Of a stretch of DNA of 13,419 nucleotides, positions 1-6,935 are shown one piece after another. Within the stretch, counting starts at the first letter, position 1; each line of letters begins with the position of its first letter. The position numbers and the translations under genes are program-made. The stretch spans positions 12,120 through 25,538 of the forward strand of contig DHWW01000067.1 of assembly GCA_002413385.1 (NCBI GenBank). The letters are read 5' to 3'. The DNA comes from Granulicella sp. UBA5172 (GTDB lineage Bacteria > Acidobacteriota > Terriglobia > Terriglobales > Acidobacteriaceae). Under the pieces are notes generated by a model. That model ran no database searches. It saw only the letters and a list, made by a program, of their open reading frames with translations, and was not told the DNA's origin.

Positions 1-396
1 GGTTCTCACCCATGGGTCCGCATGGGCGAAGGTCCGTTGATCCCCAACGAGGCTCCGGGCGACTGGAAGGGTGGATCGACCGCGGAGGCTGGCCCGCGCA
101 TTTCGAAGCCAAAGCTGCTCCCACCTGGCGACGCCGACTTCCGCTTCACCGTGGCGAATCAATCGGTATATGCTTTTGGCTACAGATGGCCGTCGCAGCA
201 GGCAAGGCTCGTCAGCTTCGCGTCGGGCAGTGCAAAGATTGAGCGCGTCAACCTGCTTGGATCAACCGCCCCGCTGAGTTTCCACCAGACCTACGAAGCA
301 CTTGTCGTTACGCTGCCTGTCGGTGAAACCTCCTCGCAGCTTCCTTACGTGCTCCGCCTCCAGGGAAACATGCCGTTAGGTCTAGCATCAAGTTAG
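1..396 (+). CDS. alpha-L-fucosidase, GH29 family, C-terminal fragment (5' end outside window)
   Basis: The frame is open from the first base and ends at TAG 394-396, giving 131 residues of the end of a longer protein. It begins GSHPWVRMGEGP, which resembles the RPW...GEGP segment after the catalytic barrel of GH29 alpha-L-fucosidases. The rest reads like the C-terminal beta-sandwich of that family: FRFTV, VYAFGYRWPS, a run giving VNLLGS, then LSFHQTYEALVVTLP and a final YVLRLQG strand. The family removes terminal L-fucose from glycans with retention of configuration and is usually exported. The catalytic residues and any signal peptide lie upstream and cannot be checked. The mutarotase gene starts 45 bases after the stop, so the two are probably co-transcribed, which fits release of L-fucose followed by anomer interconversion. 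The internal ATG at 22 is not a start, because homology continues upstream of it. A related GH29 glycosidase with different linkage preference is possible. Confidence 0.85.
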   Translation, partial: GSHPWVRMGEGPLIPNEAPGDWKGGSTAEAGPRISKPKLLPPGDADFRFTVANQSVYAFGYRWPSQQARLVSFASGSAKIERVNLLGSTAPLSFHQTYEALVVTLPVGETSSQLPYVLRLQGNMPLGLASS

Positions 397-428
397 ATTG
401 TTCACTCTAAGAATCAAATATCTCAAAC

Positions 429-434
429 AGGAGA
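429..434 (+). promoter_or_regulatory. Shine-Dalgarno of the mutarotase gene
   Basis: AGGAGA ends 7 bases before GTG 442. It supports this GTG as the start, since no nearer ATG gives the family N-terminus. Confidence 0.7.
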
Positions 435-441
435 ACGTCGC

Positions 442-765
442 GTGCGCCGCATAGCTCAGATCATTCAGCTCAATCAGGAAGATGAGGCAGCCTATATTCG
501 CTATCACGCCCAGGTGTGGCCGGAGGTGCTTGCGAAGATTGCTGCCTGCAACATCCGCAACTACAGCATCTTCCTCCGCAACGGTGTTCTTTTTGCGTAC
601 TTCGAGTACCACGGGACAGACTATAAAGAAGACATGCGCAGGATGTCGGCGTGTCCCGACACGCAGCGTTGGTGGGCCATCATGGATCCGATGCAGTCGT
701 CCATGGCTGATGCTGAAGCTGGTGAGAAGTGGAGTGAACTGCGTGAGGTGTTCCACGTTGAGTAG
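442..765 (+). CDS. L-fucose/L-rhamnose mutarotase, RhaM family (DUF718)
   Basis: This 107-residue protein starts at GTG behind a good AGGAGA site. Family features are visible in order: an N-terminal strand (RIAQIIQLN), the segment YIRYHAQVWPEV with the conserved histidine (His22), IRNYSIFLRNG with the conserved tyrosine, FAYFEY, the tryptophan pair in TQRWWAIMDPMQ, and a C-terminal LREVFHVE. RhaM proteins are about 105 residues long and interconvert the alpha and beta anomers of 6-deoxy sugars in the cytoplasm. The family was named on L-rhamnose, but members in fucose clusters such as that of Xanthomonas are assigned to L-fucose. Position directly after a fucosidase and near fucP favours L-fucose here. 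That substrate choice is inference, because sequence alone does not separate the two. It is unrelated to FucU, which has a different fold. No frameshift or missing motif is seen. Confidence 0.88.
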   Translation: MRRIAQIIQLNQEDEAAYIRYHAQVWPEVLAKIAACNIRNYSIFLRNGVLFAYFEYHGTDYKEDMRRMSACPDTQRWWAIMDPMQSSMADAEAGEKWSELREVFHVE

Positions 766-1011
766 TTCGGACCGCTGCGTGTGATGCGGATAAAGCCTCC
801 AATCTGAACGTCAATTGCTCGACAATCGGATACTCTACGAGGCTCCCTAAGCTTTCAGGACGATGCTCTCAGCATTTTGGAGGGAGAGCTATTGCTCTGT
901 CTTATTGGGACTCGTAGATAGACCACAATCTGGGGACGTGCTGGACAGGTGCGTTGGCTGCTGCAATTTCTCTTTCGATGCCATAAGTTACATTATGAAA
1001 TAAAGTTTCTA

Positions 1012-1041
1012 TTGACAATCCTTGAACCAGCGCCGTAAGGT
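1012..1041 (+). promoter_or_regulatory. putative sigma70-type promoter of the receptor gene
   Basis: A perfect -35 hexamer TTGACA (1012-1017) is followed after 18 bases by TAAGGT (1036-1041), which keeps the TA....T positions of a -10 element. Transcription would start near 1048, leaving a leader of about 40 bases before ATG 1088. The -10 match is only partial, so this is a candidate only. Confidence 0.4.
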
Positions 1042-1077
1042 TTACTTCGCTTACGAAAGATGTCGGATGGGCTCTTC

Positions 1078-1085
1078 GGAGGAAG
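1078..1085 (+). promoter_or_regulatory. Shine-Dalgarno deciding the receptor start at 1088
   Basis: GGAGGAAG lies just before ATG 1088; the GGAGG core is 5 bases from the codon. The frame is open further upstream to TTG 1022 and ATG 1067, but neither has a comparable site, and a start at 1088 puts the signal sequence in a sensible place. Confidence 0.7.
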
Positions 1086-1087
1086 TA

Positions 1088-4000
1088 ATGGACGCAGTTA
1101 ACCGGAACAGGTGGAATGTTTGGGACAAACTCGCACGAGGTGGTAACTCCGCGAGCCGTATTGGACTCTGGATGGCCTGCATCTTCGTGATTGCGCTTTG
1201 TGCGCGTCCTGGTTGGGCGCAGACTGGCGGTGAAGCAGGCATTCAAGGAACCGTTGTCGACTCGACCGGTGCTGCCATACCCAATGCCACTGTAACGGCA
1301 ACCAATAATGCGACTGGAGTTGTGACGACACGATTGAGCACGAGCAGTGGCCTCTATACCATCGCACCGATCGTGCCTGGCGTTTATACCGTAACGGCTA
1401 CAGCCAAGGGCTTTAGTCAAGTGGTGCAGAAGAACTTCAATATCGATGCGCTCAGGCTCAGCGGCTTGAATCTGGCACTGGCGGTTGGCGCCGACACGCA
1501 ACAGGTGACCGTCACCCTTGCTCCGCCCGCTCTTGAGACCACCAATGCGACCCTCGGTGCCGTTTTGGAGAATAAGACCTATGAGAATCTGCCTCTCCAG
1601 ATGAGCGGACAACAGCGTGATCCAACCGCCTTCGCAACGTTAGTCCCAGGCACCACCGCTGGATCGCGAGCTCCGGTCATTGGAGGCACAGGGAACTATC
1701 TTGCAGCAGTCTATGTCGATGGCGTGCCTGACTTCACTATTAACCAGCAAGGCGATAACCGTGTGGTTGCCAATACCATTCCTGTGGAGGCGATTGACCA
1801 GTTTCAGGTTGTGACCAGTTCCCCTGACGCCGAATATGAAGGCGCGGGTCTGATTAACTTCACGCTCAAGGGAGGAAGCAACCAGTATCATGGCGTCTTC
1901 GCTGCCTACGTGCGTGCGCGCATGTTCGACACTTGGAGCTATGCTTCCAAGCACGCGACTTACAAAAACTCCGCTGGGCAGGTCGTGCCCGTGCCGAAGC
2001 CGGATGAGCATCAGTCAGAATTCGTTGCGTCTGGTGGGGGCCCGATTCCATTTACACGCCATAAGGGATTCTTCTATGTGACCTATGACAAGTACCATGG
2101 CCGCACAGGCATCAATCCGAACTTTCTTACAGTTCCCACGACGCTTATGCGCCAGGGGAACTTCGGCGAGCTAACCGTTCCTATCTATGACCCAACAACC
2201 ACAGCTGCATGCACCGCCTCGAACGGTGGTGCACTGTGCCGCAATCCGTATCCGGGCAACATCATTCCCACCCAGGAGCTATCTCCGATCGCTCTTAAGA
2301 TGGAGAGCTATCTTCCGGCTGTTACCAGCACGGGGCTGGTGAACAATTTCTATGGCGGCGTGCCGTCGGGGTATGACAACTGGGAAGTTGCTGGACGGTT
2401 AGATTACGATTTGACCTCGAAGCAGCGATTCTCTGTTGTTGCAGGGTATGGCGTGCGAAAGAACGTGCCTTTCACGGTGGGAAATAGCGGCGTCGTGCTG
2501 CCCATCCCGTACACCAACGGAGGAAGGGCAACGATTATTCCTCTGATCGCGGACGTGGAGCACGCATGGCAAATCTCGAATTCGATGACCAACCAACTCA
2601 AGTTCGCGTTCGACCGGTTCTCTCAACCGGTGGAGTCGCTCACCAGTAATCTGTCGCCGTATCGCGCGGTGGCCGACCTCGGGATTACCAATCTCCCCGA
2701 GGGCCAGGCGTCTGATGAGTTTCCTGGAGCTACCTTCGGCACGACTACTGCTTATCCAACAGCGATCTCTGCCTGGACCTCCAACGGTGCCAGCGGAGCG
2801 AATCAGACCACGGTTCCCAACACCTATACATTGCTTGATAATTTTCTGATCACCAAGGGAAAACATAACCTCACCCTCGGGATCCAGGATCAGTGGCTAC
2901 AGGACAACGTCGCCGGGCAATTAGGTTACTCCGGCATCTACACGATCCCATATTCGGCGAATTCGACGGCCAATTTTGGTAAAGGAACAACTTCATTGAA
3001 CACTACTAACTCCGGCTTCTCCTATGCAAGCTTTCTATTGGGAGCTGCTGGCTCATCGGGCATTGCGATCCAGAGCGTGTCTGAGACAGGCGGTCGTTAT
3101 CACGACATCTCCCCTTACATCGAGGACAACTGGAAGGTCACTCCGAAATTGACGGTGAACATCGGACTGCGTTGGGACTATTTCCCCCCGTTTCGCGAGG
3201 TCCAGGATCGTTGGAGCTTTCTCAATCCTAACCTCACGAATGCGGTCACCGGGAGTAAGGGAGCGCTTCAATTCGCCGGCAACCACGGAGGGACCGGCGT
3301 AAGTTGCGGATGCCGCACACCTGTTCAGTCGTGGTACAAGAACTTCGGCCCAAGATTATCGCTGGCTTACTCAATCAGACCGACCCTGGTGTTTCGTGCT
3401 GGCTACGCTCTGGTGTACTCCATCGGCGGCGGTGTTGGCGGGCGCGGCGGAGCAGGGAATGGAACGGGTGCAACAGGCTTCAATGTCTCTGCCAACTCGC
3501 CTACAGAAACAACGCAGGGTCTTGGAGCTGGACCATCGTATTACTTGAATAACAGCACGCAGTTCACCTCAGCCGGCCTTGCAAATACGGGCTATGGCGG
3601 ACCTGGTTTTGTGTTGCCAACGCCAACAACGCCAAGCGCAGATACCCAGACACTCGAGACTGGTAACTACATCAATAGTGCTGGTAAATTCGTTACTCCA
3701 GGAGGTGTTGCCTATGCCGATCCATATCTCGGAGGGCGTGCTCCTGAGTTCTCGATGTACAACGCCGGAATTCAGCAGGCGCTCACCAACAACCTCACAC
3801 TGACCCTTAATTACGCTGGAACGCAGAGTCATTTCCTGCTAGCCAGCGGCGCTAATGGCAGCGGCTATTGGAGTAACCAGCTCGACCCGAAGTATCTGCT
3901 CGCACTCGGCGCTGTGGCTGACTCTACCGGTAAGGCTCCTCTGTTGGGTGCGTATGCAACTCCTGCAAACGTGGCGATTGCACAGGCAAATCTCCCCGGC

Positions 4001-4924
4001 TACTCGTTGCCGTACGCAAGTATCTCTGGGACCGCCACAAAGGCTACGATCGCTCAAACACTGCTCGCCTTCCCACAGTACTCGGGCGTATCGAATACCT
4101 GGGGCAACGTCGCGAACATCAGCTATAACGCGATGGAGGTTACCCTGGAGCAACGCCCATGGCATGGTCTTTCGTATTCATTGAACTACACCTGGTCCGC
4201 GAATATTGGAGATGACGGTACGTTCCGTTCAGGATACGACCTCCCAGCGGGTGCGGTTTCAGGAAGAACCCAAGCCTATAAGCAGAACCGTATCGATCGT
4301 TCACGGACGCTGACCGACACTCCGCAGAATATCGCCATGTATGGTGTGTGGGAGTTGCCGTTTGGCAAGGGACACATTGGTGGCGACCACCTTCTGGTGC
4401 GTGCGCTTGCCGGCGGACTCCAACTCTCGTCGATCTTCCGTTATACCGTCGGTACTCCGATGGTGATCACTTACGGTGGTTGCAACTCTCCCTCGGCCGG
4501 TACCTGCCAAGTGGATTACAACCCCAATTTCACAGGCAGCGTGCGAAAGAATGGCAAGATGAGTAGTTTTGGGACGCAGTATATTGACCCGAATGCGTTC
4601 AAGGCCCCTGTTACGATGACGACGAATCTAAGCGTCAACTACAACTTGATAGGAAATGTTGCCCGTACCGCTCCGTTCGGTCTGCGTCAGCCATCTTTCT
4701 GGGATGATGACGTGAGTCTGCGTCGCAGCATCAATATCACTCCAGAGCGCATGCGGTTCATCGTCGAAGTGGATTGCCTCAACGTGGCAAATCATCCGAC
4801 GTTGACAGGCTTGACGTCTGCCTGGGGAGTTCCGGGGACACCTGCCGGTAATGCCTTCGGAACACTTACTGGAGCGCAAGCCAACCAGAGAGACTTCCAA
4901 TTTGCCGGACACCTTACGTTCTAG
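1088..4924 (+). CDS. TonB-dependent receptor with N-terminal carboxypeptidase regulatory-like domain (Oar-like)
   Basis: This 1,278-residue protein is predicted to sit in the outer membrane. A signal peptide has a hydrophobic stretch at about 25-39 and a likely cleavage after PGWA at 44. Residues about 50-140 form a carboxypeptidase-regulatory-like/Cna-B-type fold (GIQGTVVDSTGAAIPNATVT, then GLYTIAPIVPGVYTVTATAKGF). A plug domain follows at about 150-265, with the typical VYVDGVP, VEAIDQFQVVT and GLINFTLKGGSNQYHG pieces. The remainder is an aromatic-rich barrel with NWKVTPKLTVNIGLRWDYF and a closing strand ending FAGHLTF, with terminal Phe as usual for barrel proteins. Such large receptors are abundant in Acidobacteria, and their substrates are mostly unknown. 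Next to fucose genes it may import fucosylated oligosaccharides, but this is inference. No clear TonB box was recognised. A hairpin terminator follows, so the gene is probably a single transcript. The frame is intact throughout. Confidence 0.92.
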   Translation: MDAVNRNRWNVWDKLARGGNSASRIGLWMACIFVIALCARPGWAQTGGEAGIQGTVVDSTGAAIPNATVTATNNATGVVTTRLSTSSGLYTIAPIVPGVYTVTATAKGFSQVVQKNFNIDALRLSGLNLALAVGADTQQVTVTLAPPALETTNATLGAVLENKTYENLPLQMSGQQRDPTAFATLVPGTTAGSRAPVIGGTGNYLAAVYVDGVPDFTINQQGDNRVVANTIPVEAIDQFQVVTSSPDAEYEGAGLINFTLKGGSNQYHGVFAAYVRARMFDTWSYASKHATYKNSAGQVVPVPKPDEHQSEFVASGGGPIPFTRHKGFFYVTYDKYHGRTGINPNFLTVPTTLMRQGNFGELTVPIYDPTTTAACTASNGGALCRNPYPGNIIPTQELSPIALKMESYLPAVTSTGLVNNFYGGVPSGYDNWEVAGRLDYDLTSKQRFSVVAGYGVRKNVPFTVGNSGVVLPIPYTNGGRATIIPLIADVEHAWQISNSMTNQLKFAFDRFSQPVESLTSNLSPYRAVADLGITNLPEGQASDEFPGATFGTTTAYPTAISAWTSNGASGANQTTVPNTYTLLDNFLITKGKHNLTLGIQDQWLQDNVAGQLGYSGIYTIPYSANSTANFGKGTTSLNTTNSGFSYASFLLGAAGSSGIAIQSVSETGGRYHDISPYIEDNWKVTPKLTVNIGLRWDYFPPFREVQDRWSFLNPNLTNAVTGSKGALQFAGNHGGTGVSCGCRTPVQSWYKNFGPRLSLAYSIRPTLVFRAGYALVYSIGGGVGGRGGAGNGTGATGFNVSANSPTETTQGLGAGPSYYLNNSTQFTSAGLANTGYGGPGFVLPTPTTPSADTQTLETGNYINSAGKFVTPGGVAYADPYLGGRAPEFSMYNAGIQQALTNNLTLTLNYAGTQSHFLLASGANGSGYWSNQLDPKYLLALGAVADSTGKAPLLGAYATPANVAIAQANLPGYSLPYASISGTATKATIAQTLLAFPQYSGVSNTWGNVANISYNAMEVTLEQRPWHGLSYSLNYTWSANIGDDGTFRSGYDLPAGAVSGRTQAYKQNRIDRSRTLTDTPQNIAMYGVWELPFGKGHIGGDHLLVRALAGGLQLSSIFRYTVGTPMVITYGGCNSPSAGTCQVDYNPNFTGSVRKNGKMSSFGTQYIDPNAFKAPVTMTTNLSVNYNLIGNVARTAPFGLRQPSFWDDDVSLRRSINITPERMRFIVEVDCLNVANHPTLTGLTSAWGVPGTPAGNAFGTLTGAQANQRDFQFAGHLTF

Positions 4925-4946
4925 AAGTTTGCAGCAAGCATCCACA

Positions 4947-4980
4947 CCTCGGAAGCGCATCGTCACTTCCGAGGCTTTCT
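4947..4980 (+). terminator. Rho-independent-like terminator after the receptor gene
   Basis: CCTCGGAAG (4947-4955) pairs perfectly with CTTCCGAGG (4966-4974) across a 10-base loop, and is followed by a T-rich CTTTCTTTC. It begins 22 bases after the receptor stop. The T tract is interrupted by C, so termination may be partial, but placement and stem are convincing. Confidence 0.75.
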
Positions 4981-5066
4981 TTCATATCCTATAGACCGCG
5001 ATGTACTTCGCGTCACCGTCCTGTAATCACTTTCCTACGCGCTACTTTTCCCGATGGAAGTTAATC

Positions 5067-6389
5067 ATGCAACGACCTACCCTTTACTCTTTGCTCTTGT
5101 CCTTCCTTCTTGCTGTGGCTCTTCCAGGTGCCTATGCGCAGGCTCATCGAGACACACGATCGCCAGATAAGATGCCCACCGCAGCGGAGATAAAAAATCC
5201 GCCAAAGTCGTGGATCGATAGTGACACCGGTCATCGCGTTGTGAGGCTGACGAATGAGCCTGGATCCGCGAGTTTCTATTTCAACGTGAATGCTTATACT
5301 CCCGACGGCAAGGAGATGATCTACACCACGCCGGAGGGCATCTCCGTGCTCAATCTGCAAACGCTGCAGACACGATCCGTCGTCAAGGGCAAGGTACACA
5401 CGATCGTTGTTGGCCACACGACTCCGAGTGTCTTCTACATCAAGCCAGGCGAGAACGCTCTCTACAAGACCAACGTCGATACGGGTGAAACAACGATGCT
5501 CGCAAAGGTGCCGTCACACGGCAACATCGCTACCGTCAACGCGGATGAGACTCTCGCTGCTGGGACCTATGACGAAGTGGATAGGCCGAACGAACAGTTT
5601 GGCCACAATGGCCGAGGATCTACCGATACAGTGCAGGCGCAGACTAGTCCGCTGGAGCAGGCAGCAAGCAAAGGCGAGATGATGGTGAAACGTCTGGCGG
5701 CTCGGATTCCGCTTGTCCTCTACACTCTCAATCTGAAAGACGGGAAGATAACACCAGTACTTCACAGCACGGATTGGGTGAACCATCTTCTGTTTTCTCC
5801 GTCTGATCCAACGCTGCTGATGTACTGCCATGAGGGGCCGTGGCAGTCCGTCGACCGCATCTGGACGATTCGCACTGATGGTACGCACAACGAATTGATG
5901 CACAAGCGAACCATGGCGATGGAGATAGCAGGCCACGAATTCTGGAATTGGCAGGGCGACACGGTGTTCTATGATTTACAGACGCCTAAGGGGCAGGATT
6001 TCTGGCTCGCTACCTTGAAGCTGGCCACGGGCGAACACACCTGGTATCACATGAATCGCAATGAGTGGTCGATTCACTTCAACGTTAGTAAGGACGGCAC
6101 TCTTATGGCCGGTGACGGTGGAGATCCGGGGCAGGTAGCCAAGGCACCCGACGGAGAATGGATTTATCTGTTTTATCCTGAGCTCATCAAAAATATCGGA
6201 ATTGCCAACAAAGACTTTATTAATCCTGGCGTTCTGTATGCAGAGAAGCTCGTAAATATGTCCAAGCACAACTACGCGCTTGAGCCAAATGTCAGCTTTA
6301 CCCCTGATCAAATGATGATTATCTTCCGATCGAACATGTTCGGTCCAACCTATGTTTTTGGTGTGGAGATTGCCAAACCAGCCAAGTAA
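5067..6389 (+). CDS. exported oligogalacturonate lyase-family (PL22-like) beta-propeller protein
   Basis: I chose ATG 5067 because GGAAG lies 6 bases upstream and a signal peptide starts at once: MQRP, a hydrophobic run at 5-20, and a likely cut after AYA at 24. The frame is open back to ATG 5001, but that adds an implausible leader. The product is 440 residues. Family features are repeated propeller blades (NVNAYTPDGKEMIYTTPEGI; LLFSPSDPTLLMYCHEGP at about 241-258; VDRIWTIRTDG with Arg264; GHEFW at 289-293; SIHFNVSKDGTLMAGDG with His337; VSFTPDQMMIIFRSN near the end). Oligogalacturonate lyases are typically cytoplasmic and near 390 residues, and cleave unsaturated pectin disaccharides with a metal site. 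This copy is exported, and as far as I can align it from memory, the HxH pair before SFTPD is ExN here (Glu406, Asn408). A lyase role on some oligosaccharide is possible, but canonical activity is doubtful. It follows the receptor by 142 bases, across a terminator. Confidence 0.75.
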   Translation: MQRPTLYSLLLSFLLAVALPGAYAQAHRDTRSPDKMPTAAEIKNPPKSWIDSDTGHRVVRLTNEPGSASFYFNVNAYTPDGKEMIYTTPEGISVLNLQTLQTRSVVKGKVHTIVVGHTTPSVFYIKPGENALYKTNVDTGETTMLAKVPSHGNIATVNADETLAAGTYDEVDRPNEQFGHNGRGSTDTVQAQTSPLEQAASKGEMMVKRLAARIPLVLYTLNLKDGKITPVLHSTDWVNHLLFSPSDPTLLMYCHEGPWQSVDRIWTIRTDGTHNELMHKRTMAMEIAGHEFWNWQGDTVFYDLQTPKGQDFWLATLKLATGEHTWYHMNRNEWSIHFNVSKDGTLMAGDGGDPGQVAKAPDGEWIYLFYPELIKNIGIANKDFINPGVLYAEKLVNMSKHNYALEPNVSFTPDQMMIIFRSNMFGPTYVFGVEIAKPAK

Positions 6390-6402
6390 TCAATGCTGAT
6401 GA

Positions 6403-6424
6403 GATGGGCCTTGTGAGGTCCTTC
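6403..6424 (+). terminator. weak hairpin after the PL22-like gene
   Basis: GGGCCT (6406-6411) pairs with AGGTCC (6416-6421) over a TGTG loop, with one G-U pair. The stem extends by two pairs past a T-T mismatch. It lies 13 bases after the stop codon but has only a very short T stretch, so it is a possible terminator only. Confidence 0.35.
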
Positions 6425-6616
6425 AATCGAGAACCAAGCCTGATATAGTATGACTTTCGTGGATCGCCTGAACGCTCCGGGGTGGGGAATTCCAGAATAA
6501 AGAAGTATCACGCAAAGGTGATGACGGAGTCGTCGAGGGCTTTTGTAGAACGGGCTCGTGGTGGGCAGGCCTGTCTGTTAACATAGAGCTTCTCGCTCAT
6601 ATTCCAATTTGCGGAG

Positions 6617-6640
6617 TGGGTCACATTATGTTGCGACCCA
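6617..6640. repeat. inverted repeat in the intergenic spacer
   Basis: TGGGTC (6617-6622) and GACCCA (6635-6640) are perfect inverted copies. After one mismatch, CA/TG continues the pairing and closes a 6-base loop. It could be an operator or an RNA hairpin in a leader. It is far from the lipoprotein start (about 300 bases), and no function can be assigned. Confidence 0.4.
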
Positions 6641-6926
6641 AATCCGATTCATTAATATCGATGAGGATATAGCAAAGCTTGGAGTCAGAGGGCATCTCTT
6701 GTTTTCTATCGTATGATTTGGCAAGCGAATGAAACGTCGTTCGCGATGGTGTTCTGAAAGTGCACTCAGCTTGAGGTGCAATCTGTATTGTGCTGGACCG
6801 CAAGCCTGGGATCAAAAGAATTCGAGCAATAGAAGATAACCATCAATGTTCCTGGACTATCTGTTCTTTGTTTAGCGAAACTCAACTCTGGCAGACTAGT
6901 TCGTGTGTATCCAACTGCAGATGTAC

Positions 6927-6932
6927 AGGAGA
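6927..6932 (+). promoter_or_regulatory. Shine-Dalgarno deciding the lipoprotein start at 6936
   Basis: AGGAGA lies a few bases before ATG 6936. The other in-frame choices, GTG 6903, ATG 6921 and ATG 6981, have no comparable site. ATG 6981 would give a shorter, also workable, lipoprotein signal. Confidence 0.55.
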
Positions 6933-6935
6933 TGC

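Larger units (their letters stand above)
766..1087. other. intergenic region upstream of the TonB-dependent receptor
   Basis: No convincing gene lies here. The part from about 960 to 1020 is AT-rich and ends in a TTGACA element, so the promoter of the receptor gene is likely at its right end. A weak inverted repeat, GCTCTC 865-870 with GAGAGC 884-889 and a 13-base loop, could end the fucosidase-mutarotase transcript, but it has no clean T run. Open frames that extend into this stretch belong to antisense or N-terminal extensions of the receptor gene and have no family features. Confidence 0.5.
6390..6935. other. long non-coding spacer between the PL22-like gene and the lipoprotein gene
   Basis: About 550 bases without a supportable gene. 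The composition is more AT-rich than the flanking genes; bases 6661-6720, for example, contain 24 G+C out of 60. It contains a short hairpin just after the upstream stop (6403-6424) and a separate inverted repeat (6617-6640). A minus-strand frame at 6621-6815 could encode 64 residues, but it has no recognisable motif. A promoter and leader for the lipoprotein gene must lie here, but I could not single out a convincing hexamer pair. Confidence 0.5.

Noticed and set aside
388..756. 122-residue minus-strand open frame opposite the mutarotase
   Set aside because: The plus strand carries the full RhaM-family motif set; the antisense product has no recognisable features.
865..889. GCTCTC/GAGAGC hairpin as a terminator of the mutarotase transcript
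   Set aside because: Only six pairs with a 13-base loop and no T run; kept as a note on the intergenic region, not as a terminator.
902..1612. 236-residue minus-strand open frame over the start of the receptor gene
   Set aside because: It is antisense to the signal peptide and plug domain of a clear receptor gene and shows no family motif.
6621..6815. 64-residue minus-strand frame in the large spacer
   Set aside because: No ribosome site, no recognisable motif, and low-GC composition unlike neighbouring genes.
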